Shown here: positions 6,278-13,531 of the stretch, piece by piece
How the letters are laid out: the number at the start of each line of letters is the position of its first letter
How positions within the stretch are numbered: position 1 is the stretch's first letter
Assembly: GCF_000178475.1 (NCBI RefSeq)
Contig: NZ_ADNY01000047.1
Coordinates: 1 to 15,277, forward strand
Direction: 5' to 3'
Length of the DNA: 15,277 bases
Origin: Lactobacillus amylolyticus DSM 11664
GTDB taxonomy: Bacteria > Bacillota > Bacilli > Lactobacillales > Lactobacillaceae
The notes under the pieces: model-generated
What the model was told of the DNA's origin: nothing
Seen by the model: only the letters and a program-made list of their open reading frames with translations
Database searches by the model: none
Program-made: the position numbers and the translations under genes

Positions 6278-6661
6278 CTAGTAATTGCCGGTCCGCTTAC
6301 GCATGTCAGTTGGATCGTAGTATGGTTGGTACTTGGTCTTGTGACGCTTAACGGTCTTTTTCTTCTTGGTTGTCTTCTTTTTAGTAGTTGTCTTAGTCTT
6401 GCTTGTCGTCTTTTTCTTAGTACTCGTAGTTGAACTAGTCTTAGAAGAAGTCGATGAAGATGAGCTGGATGATGACGACGTGGTTGATGAATCAGTAGTT
6501 GAAGTTGATGATGAAGCATCAGAATTTGAACTAGATGAACTGGATGAGGCATTGACTGAGCTGTCTGAATTGCTTGCAGCTTGAGTCATTTGTCCACCAA
6601 AAACAGTAAGAGCTGTGATTGCAGCTACGCTGAGCAACGTTGCTTTAAATCTAAATTTCAT
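6278..6661 (-). CDS. Signal peptide and Ser/Thr/Lys-rich linker fragment of the L,D-transpeptidase
   Basis: This 127-residue product has a classical signal peptide (MKFRFK, a hydrophobic core, cleavage near TQA-A at 28). A low-complexity Ser/Thr/Asn/Asp region follows to about residue 75, then a Lys/Thr-rich region, ending in YDPTDMRKRTGNY before TAG. GGGAG lies nine bases before ATG 6661, and a good promoter lies just upstream, so this part should be expressed and exported. Alone it would be a cationic wall-associated peptide with no enzyme domain. The linker probably lets the lost catalytic domain reach into the wall. The low-complexity codons create long antisense open frames that are not genes. 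Confidence 0.7.
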   Translation of the reverse strand: MKFRFKATLLSVAAITALTVFGGQMTQAASNSDSSVNASSSSSSSNSDASSSTSTTDSSTTSSSSSSSSSTSSKTSSTTSTKKKTTSKTKTTTKKKTTKKKKTVKRHKTKYQPYYDPTDMRKRTGNY

Positions 6662-6691
6662 AATTAATATCTCCCTTTTGTATCCTCTAAA

Positions 6692-6719
6692 ATTGTATCA
6701 ATGAGAGGAAAAATTTCAA
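6692..6719 (-). promoter_or_regulatory. Promoter of the L,D-transpeptidase gene
   Basis: Minus strand -35 TTGAAA (6714-6719), 16-base spacer, -10 TACAAT (6692-6697). This gives a leader of about 25 bases before the ATG at 6661. Confidence 0.7.
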
Positions 6720-6757
6720 CAAAAAAATGCAGTTTAGATCGGATATCTAAGCTGCAT
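6720..6757 (-). terminator. Rho-independent terminator upstream of the L,D-transpeptidase promoter
   Basis: ATGCAG and TTAGAT arms (6727-6739) pair with ATCTAA and CTGCAT (6745-6757) with one mismatch, followed on the minus strand by seven T. It blocks read-through from the 79-residue gene. Confidence 0.85.
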
Positions 6758-6811
6758 CTTCTTGTCAAAAGCGAATAATTAAGATTTGATAATGATTGCT
6801 TTGCTTAAAAC

Positions 6812-6847
6812 AAAAAACAGTCTACCCACAACAGGAAAACTGCTTTT
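6812..6847 (-). terminator. Probable first terminator after the 79-residue gene
   Basis: AAAAACAGT (6813-6821) can pair with ACTG plus TTTTT (6839-6847) around one bulged base, with a T-run on both strands. It is weaker than the hairpin at 6727-6757, so the two would act in tandem. Confidence 0.5.
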
Positions 6848-6870
6848 TAAATATTCAATTTTACTTTCTC

Positions 6871-7110
6871 TTAACGATAATCCTTAAGGAAATCAACCAA
6901 CTTTTGGTAGTCAGCATCATGTTCAGAATTGTAAGCATCAATCAAATCAACTACCTTATTGTCTTTGGTAATGATACGATACTCACGCAAACCTTTCTTT
7001 TCATTGGCAACAACTGTGATTTCGCCCTTGCCTGGTGTTGAGTAAAAAGTTGGGTTCAATACTTCATTTAACTTATCTGATAATTGTTGATTAAATGCAA
7101 TAGTATTCAT
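6871..7110 (-). CDS. 79-residue cytosolic protein, unknown function
   Basis: A 79-residue soluble protein with no signal peptide or membrane segment. I do not recognise the family. It begins with a helical segment (FNQQLSDKLNEVLN), has a short beta-rich centre (EITVVANEKKGLREYRII), and ends in an acidic helix containing YNSEHDADYQKLVDFLKDY. The ATG at 7110 has only a distant AGAGAT as RBS. It is a single-gene unit with tandem terminators after it and a duplicated extended -10 promoter before it, which suggests selection for, or tolerance of, high expression. It lies downstream of, and on the same strand as, the flavoprotein gene. Confidence 0.75.
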   Translation of the reverse strand: MNTIAFNQQLSDKLNEVLNPTFYSTPGKGEITVVANEKKGLREYRIITKDNKVVDLIDAYNSEHDADYQKLVDFLKDYR

Positions 7111-7130
7111 TTTGTTTTTATCTCTTTTCT

Positions 7131-7215
7131 AAAAATCTTAACATCGACATTATAGCATTTAGCGATCAAAATAAAAAATCTTAACATCGACATTATAGCA
7201 TTTAACGATCAAAAT
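7131..7215 (-). repeat. Tandem duplication (2 x 42 bp) carrying an extended -10 promoter
   Basis: Copy 1 (7131-7172) and copy 2 (7174-7215) are identical except for one base (G/A at 7162 against 7205) and are separated by one A. Each copy contains, on the minus strand, TGCTATAAT, a perfect extended -10 element (TATAAT at 7149-7154 and 7192-7197). The -35 regions are weak and T-rich (TTTTTA in front of the proximal copy). Predicted starts would be near 7142 and 7185, giving leaders of about 32 and 75 bases for the 79-residue gene. The near identity of the copies suggests a recent duplication. Confidence 0.85.
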
Positions 7216-7238
7216 ATCAGAACTTTAAATTGAATTTT

Positions 7239-9125
7239 TTATTTTTGAGAAGCACCCGTACTTGCATCATCTTCAGTGTAGTAAATGTCAGCATAAGCTG
7301 TGTTGGCAGCGATGCGGCCAAAGGTAAAGATATCGGCCAAAGAGTTGCCGCCCAAACGGTTGCCCGCATGGATACCACCGGCATTTTCACCAGCTGAATA
7401 CAAACCTGGAATTTCTTCGCCATTCTTATCCAAAACATGAGCCTGAGTATCGATGACTAAACCACCCATGGTGTGGTGAATAGCTGGACGACGAGGCGTT
7501 GCATAAAATGGTGCAACTTCACACTTCAAATCGAAGACATTTTTATGGAATTCAGGATCTTCACCCTTATCAACATCTTCGTTGTAGGTCTTGATTGTTT
7601 GTACCAAAGTATCAGGATCCATGCCAACTTGTTTTGCCAAATCCTCAAGCGTGTCAGCTCTAAACAAAGTGCCGGCTTTAACTTGGGCATCGATTGATTC
7701 TTGCGTGGTGTTATAAGCCGTTTCCTTGATCTTGTCATCGGCAATTAAGTAGAACAAGCCGCCATTGGCAATCGCAGCCTTGGCCAAAGTATCACGTTCC
7801 GCAAATTCGTTGACGAAGCGTTTACCCTTTTGGTTAACCATAATGTAGTTTGCTGGTGGAGTTTGCAAACCTGTAAATAATTCCCCAGTCTTTGGATCTG
7901 AAACAGGCATCAATTGGATGAAGCCCATGCCAACCAATGCGGCACCTGCTTCAAGACCTAAATTGATCCCATCACCGGTAATCGCTGGGGAATTGGTAGT
8001 GGCGATGTTGTCGTCAATCTTTTGCCAGTAAGTGTTGTACTTTTGAACCATCTTTGTGTTGGCACCAAAACCACCGGCAGTTAAGATGATTGCTTTAGCA
8101 TGAACAGTCAAGGTTGAGCCATCAGCACGCTTAGCAACGACGCCACGAACTTTGCCGTTTTTAATAATTAAATCTTCAGCACGAGTTTCAAGATATGGAT
8201 TTACGCCATGATCCTTTACCCAGTCTCCTAAAATGTGAATATAAGCGTAGCCCATTGGCTCTACTGGCTTATGACCACGACGCCACAAGCCGCCGACTGG
8301 TTCGGTGACGTCAGTTTCATCGAATTTAACGCCAAGATCAGCCAACCATTTAACTGAATTGAGGGCATTTGTGACCAATTCATGTACCAGAGCATATTTG
8401 CCGTGAATTTCATTACCCTTTAAGTCAACACGCTTTCCGCCTAAATAAGTTTGAATTTCATGCAGCAGAGTTGAGTCAAATAAGTAATCAGCGCCAGAAT
8501 CAACGTATTCTTTAATTTGCTTTTGCAATTCTTTAAAGTCGTCACGATATTCGGGATCAATCTTCTCAATTGGTGTCTTAGCCAATTCTTCCAAAGTCTG
8601 CTTTTCACCTGGAAGGGCCTTGAATTTCTTTTGCCAGTCAGGTTCTGCAGCGTTCATTGGGCCACCGGCATGACTGGTATTGCCACCGATTTGTGGATAT
8701 TTTTCCAAAATAACAACTTTTTCACCGTGCTGAATTGAGCGAACGGCAGCAGCTAAGCCAGCACCGCCGGCACCCACAACGACAACATCAGTATCTATCT
8801 CTTCGTCTTTTGCTTTCTTAGTTGCAGGCTTTTCACGCTTTTTCCATTCTTCAGCATCCCCGCCGGCCTCATTGATTGCTTGTGCGATGCCATCGATCAC
8901 ACCGTGGCTTGAAATAGTCGCACCACTGACTGCGTCAACGTTTAAGGTTTGATGATCAATGATTTCCTTTGGCAAACGGTGAAACACTTCATCGGCAACC
9001 CCTTTGGTTTCGCCGGAAGAATCAATTTCAATATCTTTAATCTTGTCACCATCGATTGTGACTTCCAATGGCATGGATTCTGAACCATGACCTTTTGCTC
9101 TAACTTTATATTTACCTGATTTCAT
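7239..9125 (-). CDS. FMN-bind and FAD-binding reductase, soluble fumarate/urocanate-reductase type flavoprotein
   Basis: A 628-residue protein. Residues about 5-85 form an FMN-bind domain with the flavinylation motif D64-x-x-S-G-A-T70, where FMN is normally linked to the last Thr by ApbE. An FAD-binding dinucleotide fold follows with GAGGAG at 118-123. The fumarate-reductase-like active-site residues are present: R444 in NEFAERD, H550/H551 in HHTMGG, and R590 in GNRLGGN. There is no signal peptide or haem motif, so it is a cytosolic flavoprotein like the soluble NADH-dependent fumarate reductases. It probably dumps electrons onto fumarate or another unsaturated acid (urocanate and cinnamate-like acids are alternatives). 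ATG 9125 is chosen because AGGAGG lies eight bases upstream. A LysR gene is divergent from it. Confidence 0.88.
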   Translation of the reverse strand: MKSGKYKVRAKGHGSESMPLEVTIDGDKIKDIEIDSSGETKGVADEVFHRLPKEIIDHQTLNVDAVSGATISSHGVIDGIAQAINEAGGDAEEWKKREKPATKKAKDEEIDTDVVVVGAGGAGLAAAVRSIQHGEKVVILEKYPQIGGNTSHAGGPMNAAEPDWQKKFKALPGEKQTLEELAKTPIEKIDPEYRDDFKELQKQIKEYVDSGADYLFDSTLLHEIQTYLGGKRVDLKGNEIHGKYALVHELVTNALNSVKWLADLGVKFDETDVTEPVGGLWRRGHKPVEPMGYAYIHILGDWVKDHGVNPYLETRAEDLIIKNGKVRGVVAKRADGSTLTVHAKAIILTAGGFGANTKMVQKYNTYWQKIDDNIATTNSPAITGDGINLGLEAGAALVGMGFIQLMPVSDPKTGELFTGLQTPPANYIMVNQKGKRFVNEFAERDTLAKAAIANGGLFYLIADDKIKETAYNTTQESIDAQVKAGTLFRADTLEDLAKQVGMDPDTLVQTIKTYNEDVDKGEDPEFHKNVFDLKCEVAPFYATPRRPAIHHTMGGLVIDTQAHVLDKNGEEIPGLYSAGENAGGIHAGNRLGGNSLADIFTFGRIAANTAYADIYYTEDDASTGASQK

Positions 9126-9240
9126 GTAAAAAACCTCCTGCAATCCCTTGTTTGTGATCGCTTACAATTTGATTTTAAACATTTTTTTCGCTTATGATTA
9201 GTACTAATAGGAATACTAGTTTGACAAAAAGGAATAGTTT
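9126..9240. promoter_or_regulatory. Divergent control region between the flavoprotein and LysR genes
   Basis: The 115-bp gap holds a perfect 12-bp palindrome, ATTAGTACTAAT (9197-9208), and an adjoining imperfect one, CTAATAGGAATACTAG, typical of LysR sites. For the LysR gene a -35 TTGATT (9169-9174), 18-base spacer and -10 TATGAT (9193-9198) fit. For the flavoprotein gene a TAAAAT (9172-9177, minus strand) is a possible -10. The palindrome overlaps or abuts both promoters, suggesting autoregulation and target control from one site. Confidence 0.55.
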
Positions 9241-10155
9241 ATGAATTCGATGCAAGTTAAGTGCGTGATTGCACTGGGAAAAACCAAAAATTACACCAAA
9301 GCAGCCGAAAGCCTCTTTGTTTCGCAATCAACGGTTTCTAAAAATATCAGCCGGCTTGAAGACGAATTAGGCTTCAAAATCGTCACCATGCAAGGACGGC
9401 AGGTCGCTTTCACCAAGGATGGCGAATACTTTTACCAGCAATTATGCCAAATTCATCAGCAATTTGAAGAAACGATTTCCAATATCTATTCCCAAGAAAA
9501 AGAGCGGCCCATCATCATTCGCCACTCAACCGCGATTTTTGAACGCTATTATTTGCCTCGCTTTCTGCAATTATTTAGGCAAAAAAGCCAGCAGGAGATC
9601 GTCTTCTCCGGCTTCAGACCCAACATTTCCTTTGAAGACAACCTCGATCTTTTTTACGAAAATCAGGCCGACTTCATTCTGATCCAGCAAGACTTCTTTC
9701 ACCATGATGAACGCTTGGGTTTCACCCCGCTTTTAACGGGAAAATTCTCTGTCATCATTAACCGTAAAAATCCCTTGGCAAAGAAAAAGACCATTTCACT
9801 TTCCGATCTGGCAAATGAAAGAGTCTGGATTTGGAACAGTAGCCCCGCCGTTCCCTCAGTTTTAAAAATTGAACAAGCACTCAAGCAGATCATGCCTGTC
9901 GACCAAATTCGAGAATCTGACGGCATTATCTCCTGCGAGATGTACGCAACTGCGGACGAAGGCATTGGCATCGTTCCCAGCTTCGCTTATGACAACAATT
10001 TGAACCCGGATGTGGTCTACAACTTTTTAGATGTCGACGTGTCCCTGGTGTATGGTGCTTTTTATCTAAAAACAACGGAAAATGCCTCCTACTTCAATGA
10101 TGTCATCGATAATTTAAAAGAGGCCGTCGCTCTAGAACGGAAAAAGTGGCACTAA
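9241..10155 (+). CDS. LysR-family transcriptional regulator
   Basis: A 304-residue protein of standard LysR length. Residues 3-62 form the winged helix-turn-helix, with the recognition region NYTKAAESLFVSQSTVSKNI and the following RLEDELGF wing helix. A linker helix leads to a periplasmic-binding-protein-like effector domain from about residue 90, including the typical late segment DEGIGIVPSF (about 240-250). AAAGGA lies about eight bases before the ATG. It is divergent from the flavoprotein gene across a 115-bp gap with palindromic sites, so that gene is its probable target, with a small-molecule inducer such as the reductase's substrate. It converges on the MFS pseudogene with only 9 bp between the two stop codons, and I saw no clear terminator between them. 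Confidence 0.92.
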   Translation: MNSMQVKCVIALGKTKNYTKAAESLFVSQSTVSKNISRLEDELGFKIVTMQGRQVAFTKDGEYFYQQLCQIHQQFEETISNIYSQEKERPIIIRHSTAIFERYYLPRFLQLFRQKSQQEIVFSGFRPNISFEDNLDLFYENQADFILIQQDFFHHDERLGFTPLLTGKFSVIINRKNPLAKKKTISLSDLANERVWIWNSSPAVPSVLKIEQALKQIMPVDQIRESDGIISCEMYATADEGIGIVPSFAYDNNLNPDVVYNFLDVDVSLVYGAFYLKTTENASYFNDVIDNLKEAVALERKKWH

Positions 10156-10164
10156 AAACAAGGA

Positions 10165-11218
10165 TTATTTTTCATCCCTGACATACTTTAAAAACATCAA
10201 GAGGATGATAACTGCCATGACTAGCAAAAAGATGTAGGCAAATTGCGTGCCCAGCGCAGTGGCAGTCGGACCCTTTGATCCCATGCCGGCTTGACTGAAG
10301 GCAACGATTGCGGAAGTGATTTATGTTCCGTCCGCGCCGGCAAATTGCTGCACGGTACTTAAAATTGCATTGCCTTGGGTCGTCTTAGGCTGACCAACTC
10401 TGCTTAGAGCGTAAGTCATGACATCACCCAAAATCATGCCCATGCTAGCCATATAAATAATGTAAACCAGCGAGATGAAGAGATTGTTCATGCTTTTGGC
10501 AAAAATGGTGAATAAAGCCAGCTGAACGAGCATCATTACTACACCCGCCAAAATTACGCGCCGTGCACCGTGCTTATCAAGCAAGCGGCCACCAATCGGT
10601 CCCATTAAAGCGCCAATGCAGCCCGGCCGGAAGCACAAGCAAACCCGCAACCATAGCCGTATTGCCGTTGACCAGCTGTACGTAATTTGGAATCAAAAAA
10701 GCATTGCCTAAAGAGCACATTTGAATCAAGAAGAAACCCAATACTGATGCAGCAAAGTATTTATTCTTGAGCAACTGCAAATCCAGCAAAGGATGGGCCA
10801 ATTTTTGCGTTCTTTTAACCAGAAAAATACCAGCAACTAATGCAATTACAATAGGCAAGGCAATCCCTGTCGCTATCCCTTGAATTACACGCCCTAAAAG
10901 TAGAATGACAAAGCTAGGCGCTAACGCATCAATAATTAGTCCAATTAAGAACAAAATATTAGCAGTTAAAAACAGGTTTTTGGTTTTGTAGCTGCTTTTT
11001 TAAATTGCGGAAATCGGTACAATAATTGAAATTGCCAATAGATAAATTGAAGTCATACAGGAAACGACATTGGTGGAAATGCCAAATTGCCGCATTAATG
11101 TTGGAAAGGCAATGTTCATTGAAGTTTCAACGATTACCCCGCTGAAAGACATTAGTTCCATCGCTACGATTGCCGCAAAAACTTTGCTTGGAATTTTATC
11201 TCTTTGCTGATTGTCCAT
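10165..11218 (-). pseudogene. Decayed DHA2-type MFS drug exporter
   Basis: Pieces of one 14-helix-type MFS transporter follow each other in order. The N-terminus (from ATG 11218, with the TSIYLLAISIIVPIS helix) is cut by an in-frame TAA at 11000. The frame continues in phase through helices 2-4 (FLIGLIIDALAPSFVILLLG). Near 10845-10862 the text jumps from GIALPIV to a late-domain segment (VKRTQKLAHPLLDLQLLKN), so roughly 100 or more residues are missing. A one-base insertion near 10621 shifts the frame at VLPAG/CIGALMGPIGG. A second in-frame TAA at 10321 precedes the last helix, which ends at TAA 10165. With four lesions it cannot encode a transporter. The first codons overlap the MarR gene by 23 bp, as in an ancestral marR-exporter operon. 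Confidence 0.88.
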
Positions 11219-11621
11219 CTTTGATATAATTCAACACCTTTCTTGCAGTTTCAAGTTCTTCTTCACTGAAGTTTTTTCGTAGAGCTAAATCATCATTCTT
11301 CATGTACTGGTGAATCTGCTTCACCAGCTTTTCTGCCTTCTCGGTCAGCTGAACTTTTTTCTGACGCTTATCATTTTTATTGACCACACGTCTGATCAAT
11401 TCACGCTTTTCCATCCGTTGCAGCATGATGGTGGTCGTAGAACGCTGAATTTCAAATTCGTGTTCAATCTGATTTTGACTAGCAGAATTTTCGGTTTGAT
11501 TGGATAAAAAATCAATCACTGACATTTGCGTACCCGTGATGCCCAAGGTCATCGCAAATTGGTCGCGCTCACGATCAATCTGCGTTGAGGCCTGGCGAAC
11601 GGTTTTCCTAATCGGTTCCAT
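11196..11621 (-). CDS. MarR-family transcriptional regulator
   Basis: A 141-residue protein of the usual MarR size. The winged-helix core lies at about residues 45-105. It includes the recognition segment EFEIQRSTTTIMLQRMEKRE followed by the wing VVNKNDKRQKKVQLTEKAEK, which has the D-R of MarR wings. Flanking helices would form the dimer interface. The ATG at 11621 has AGGAGG four to five bases upstream. The gene is intact, although the exporter gene it overlaps is destroyed. It is expected to be a ligand-sensitive repressor of its own promoter, where palindromic GTTAGA/TCTAAC sites are seen. With its operon partner lost, it may be retained for autoregulation or for other targets, or may be decaying later than the exporter. 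Confidence 0.92.
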   Translation of the reverse strand: MEPIRKTVRQASTQIDRERDQFAMTLGITGTQMSVIDFLSNQTENSASQNQIEHEFEIQRSTTTIMLQRMEKRELIRRVVNKNDKRQKKVQLTEKAEKLVKQIHQYMKNDDLALRKNFSEEELETARKVLNYIKDGQSAKR

Positions 11622-11634
11622 AGGCCCTCCTTTT

Positions 11635-11648
11635 GTTAGACATCTAAC
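11635..11648. promoter_or_regulatory. MarR operator O1
   Basis: Perfect 14-bp palindrome GTTAGA-CA-TCTAAC, located at the predicted transcription start of marR. Binding there would block initiation. Confidence 0.75.
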
Positions 11649-11654
11649 GATATT

Positions 11655-11683
11655 ATCCTAGTGTGATTATTGTTAGATGTCAA
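11655..11683 (-). promoter_or_regulatory. Promoter of the marR operon
   Basis: Minus strand -35 TTGACA (11678-11683), exact 17-base spacer, -10 TAGGAT (11655-11660). It is flanked by operator O1 on the downstream side and O2 over the -35. Confidence 0.75.
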
Positions 11684-11685
11684 GC
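11672..11685. promoter_or_regulatory. MarR operator O2 (imperfect)
   Basis: GTTAGA-TG-TCAAGC has one perfect half-site and a degenerate second half. It overlaps the -35 box and is centred 37 bp from O1. A longer 10-bp inverted repeat (GACATCTAAC at 11639, GTTAGATGTC at 11672) links the two sites. Confidence 0.55.
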
Positions 11686-11695
11686 AATTTTCTGA

Positions 11696-11733
11696 GCAAA
11701 AAAACGAGACCTGCTTTATCATCACAGTTCTCG
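11696..11733 (-). terminator. Rho-independent terminator with no gene directly upstream
   Basis: CGAGA/TCTCG plus CTG/CAG with one mismatch, an 11-base loop, then seven T on the minus strand. The nearest minus-strand gene (C1 peptidase) already has its own terminator at 11889-11919, so this one may end a short untranslated transcript or guard marR from read-through. Confidence 0.8.
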
Positions 11734-11880
11734 CTTAATTATCAGAACACAGATCAAGTGCCAAGTACGCATAAGATCATAGCTCCATCTTGATCGGTGC
11801 CCAAATAAGTGACATTTTATAATTTCCTAAATTGGAATATGGATCATATCCAGTCAAGCATGCAAGAAAGAAGCTTGCCC
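11734..11880. other. Intergenic stretch without a recognisable gene
   Basis: Between the two terminators I find only very short open frames on both strands. One minus-strand frame of 12 codons (ATG near 11816) has a weak AGGA upstream. A TATGAT on the minus strand (11843-11848) could be a -10 for a small RNA ending at 11696, but no good -35 supports it. It may be remains of a decayed gene. Confidence 0.4.
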
Positions 11881-11919
11881 AATAGAAAAGAGGATCATAG
11901 CAACAAGCTATGGTCCTCT
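11880..11919 (-). terminator. Rho-independent terminator after the C1 peptidase gene
   Basis: AGAGGA and CATAGC (11889-11901) pair with GCTATG and TCCTCT (11907-11919) with one mismatch, five-base loop, then TTTTCTATT on the minus strand. It lies about 95 bases past the peptidase stop codon; no gene is seen in between. Confidence 0.88.
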
Positions 11920-12012
11920 CTTTAAGGAGATTTTAGATTTTTTACTTACTGTCTGTATTTAGGATTGAGGTATTTTAAAAATATTGGTTTAGATTGATTG
12001 TTTTATCTGAGT

Positions 12013-13326
12013 TTAGCCGATATTATCCCAAGGCTTCAAGTCGATAGCTGGGCCTTCAGCTAATTTTACTTGTTCTTTTGTTAAAAATTCCTTTCTGACA
12101 ACTACATCGTAAACATAGTCTTCAAACCATTTTTGACTCATTTCGTAGAACCCTTTGTGGCCATATTTATCGCCCCAGGAGTTTTCTACTTTCCACTTGC
12201 GAATTTGACCTTTGTCTTCATCGACACCGACCAAAGTCATATCGTGAGTTGCAAAGCCTTCACCAGTTGCCAAACGATCAGCCTTGCTCATTTGAGTATC
12301 AACACTGAACAATGCATCAGTCTTGTAAAGTTCAGTATCAAGATAGCCCGTCTTGCGTTCCATTTGCTTGAGAACGTCATTACCAAAGATAACGGCATCC
12401 CCTGCTTTAAGTTGAGCAACAGCTGCCTGAGCCAAGTATTCAATTGGAACATTCAAGAATTTAATTTGATCACCGCCATCAACGTTATCATAAAGTGGCA
12501 TGTGATAAAGCTTATTAAATTCGTGGTTTGGACAATTTGACAAGCACACGTAATCATCAAAGTGGAAATCTTTGAAGTATTTTTGGACAAATTGACGTGG
12601 AGTCAAGTCCTTTTCCAAATGGTACTTCTTGTCATCATCGCGGTATTCCAAATCGAATTTCTTTGGTGGTTCGCCCAAAGCAACTGATACCATGCGGTAA
12701 ACTTCATTCAAGCATTGCTTCTTGGCTTTTTCTAATTGATCTTGCTTGCCTTCCTTGACCAACTTGCGCAAAAGCAAGGCATCTTTTCTTTCCTTACGGG
12801 CCAAAGAATCAATCAAGCCCGTGGTGTTATTGGAGTTAAAGCTTTCTGGCATGGCATATGAGGGAACGACGCCATACTTTTTAACTAAATTGATTGCCAT
12901 TCCCCAAAGTCCACCATCTTCGCCGGCAAAGCCAAGCCAAGATTGAACTTCACGGTCATCAAGCGGCTTGTCTGCCAAACGGATCATTGCATCATAGAAA
13001 GCATTGGCACGTTCAATTTTATCCCAGAAGAAGTTATAGGCTTGTGAAAAAGTAAAATTCTTAACCTTATTCTTCTTGCCAAAATAGTGACGGAGAACGT
13101 TTAAAGTTGCAAACTCCCAGCAGCGGCCGGAATGCTTTTGATCAGTGACGTTTTCGGTATCAAGTTCAATTGAGAAAACGTGGTTCAAACGCTTGGAAAC
13201 ACTGTCATTAAATGAAGCTTCCAAAAGTCCTGAACGTTGAGCGGCACGTGAGGCAACTTGATTTTTATCATTGCTGTTAAAATCGGCGGAAAAGTCGGCG
13301 ATTTCTTGATCTGAAATAATAGTCAT
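12013..13326 (-). CDS. C1-family cysteine aminopeptidase/endopeptidase (PepC/PepE/PepG, bleomycin-hydrolase type)
   Basis: A 437-residue protein, the standard length for this family in lactic acid bacteria. The papain-like catalytic set is present: Q63 and C69 in DQKHSGRCWEFA, H361 in ATHDMTLVG, and N382 in VENSWGDK. The C-terminal tail needed for exopeptidase trimming in PepC-like hexamers is present (ending in DLKPWDNIG). It is cytosolic, with no signal peptide, and acts on peptides taken up from casein or other proteins. Lactobacilli carry several paralogues (PepC aminopeptidase, PepE and PepG endopeptidases), and I cannot tell which this is. AAGGGG lies about seven bases before the ATG. 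It is a single-gene unit with its own promoter and terminator, divergent from the nuclease gene. Confidence 0.93.
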   Translation of the reverse strand: MTIISDQEIADFSADFNSNDKNQVASRAAQRSGLLEASFNDSVSKRLNHVFSIELDTENVTDQKHSGRCWEFATLNVLRHYFGKKNKVKNFTFSQAYNFFWDKIERANAFYDAMIRLADKPLDDREVQSWLGFAGEDGGLWGMAINLVKKYGVVPSYAMPESFNSNNTTGLIDSLARKERKDALLLRKLVKEGKQDQLEKAKKQCLNEVYRMVSVALGEPPKKFDLEYRDDDKKYHLEKDLTPRQFVQKYFKDFHFDDYVCLSNCPNHEFNKLYHMPLYDNVDGGDQIKFLNVPIEYLAQAAVAQLKAGDAVIFGNDVLKQMERKTGYLDTELYKTDALFSVDTQMSKADRLATGEGFATHDMTLVGVDEDKGQIRKWKVENSWGDKYGHKGFYEMSQKWFEDYVYDVVVRKEFLTKEQVKLAEGPAIDLKPWDNIG

Positions 13327-13380
13327 CGGTATCCCCTTCTTATCTATTGGCTTTTAATTTTTCTTTAAGTGTTGGTGTTA

Positions 13381-13409
13381 ATAATACCTTGTTTTTAGAA
13401 AAATAGCAA
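13381..13409 (-). promoter_or_regulatory. Promoter of the C1 peptidase gene
   Basis: Minus strand -35 TTGCTA (13404-13409), exact 17-base spacer, -10 TATTAT (13381-13386). A perfect 12-bp palindrome, AGCAAATTTGCT (13409-13420), abuts the -35 and could bind a regulator. Confidence 0.7.
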
Positions 13410-13493
13410 GCAAATTTGCTCATTTTCTTTAATTTTTTATTCATTTAGTTTTCCGTTAGCAAAAATTCATGCTTTCCCTAGGAATAAAATCAC

Positions 13494-13499
13494 TATAAT
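13494..13499 (+). promoter_or_regulatory. -10 box of the nuclease gene
   Basis: Perfect TATAAT 32 bases before the chosen ATG. The -35 at 17-18 bases (GCTTTC or TGCTTT) is poor. Confidence 0.5.
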
Positions 13500-13531
13500 A
13501 AGGATGGATGAATTTTTGGAGGAAGAGAAGA

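Larger units (their letters stand above)
5849..6661 (-). pseudogene. Secreted L,D-transpeptidase gene interrupted by an in-frame TAG
   Basis: Two frames at 6278-6661 and 5849-6277 are in the same phase and are separated only by one TAG codon (6278-6280). Read through, they give a 270-codon protein: signal peptide (about 1-28), Ser/Thr-rich then Lys/Thr-rich wall-spanning linker (30-105), and a YkuD L,D-transpeptidase domain ending in SHGCIRL, with C244 as the catalytic residue. This is the normal architecture of secreted lactobacillus L,D-transpeptidases, so a one-base change (for example CAG or AAG to TAG) in the linker is the simplest explanation. The catalytic half would lack a signal peptide if translated alone. 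Sequencing error or suppressed readthrough are the alternatives. Confidence 0.75.

Noticed and set aside
6366..6584. Long plus-strand open frame rich in Val, Glu, Asp and Leu, and a minus-strand His/Leu/Arg-rich frame at 6238-6552
   Set aside because: Both are shadows of the Ser/Thr/Lys-rich linker of the L,D-transpeptidase; low-complexity codons keep the other frames open. No RBS and no natural protein composition.
7131..7215. Minimal CRISPR array
   Set aside because: Only two 42-bp copies separated by one base, with no spacer; it is a tandem promoter duplication.
9221..9226. Perfect TTGACA as -35 for the LysR gene
   Set aside because: It lies only 14 bases before the ATG, leaving no room for a -10 and leader. 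A better promoter lies at 9169-9198.
10321..11218. Three separate transporter genes on the minus strand
   Set aside because: The pieces are consecutive parts of one MFS protein broken by stops and a one-base shift, so they are one pseudogene.
11781..11816. 12-codon minus-strand open frame (MSLIWAPIKMEL) with a weak RBS
   Set aside because: Too short and weakly supported; no helix or conserved feature, so it is listed only as part of a non-coding stretch.
12133..12540. 135-codon plus-strand open frame inside the C1 peptidase gene
   Set aside because: Antisense shadow of a well-conserved enzyme with all catalytic residues; no RBS and Cys/Phe/Ile-rich composition.
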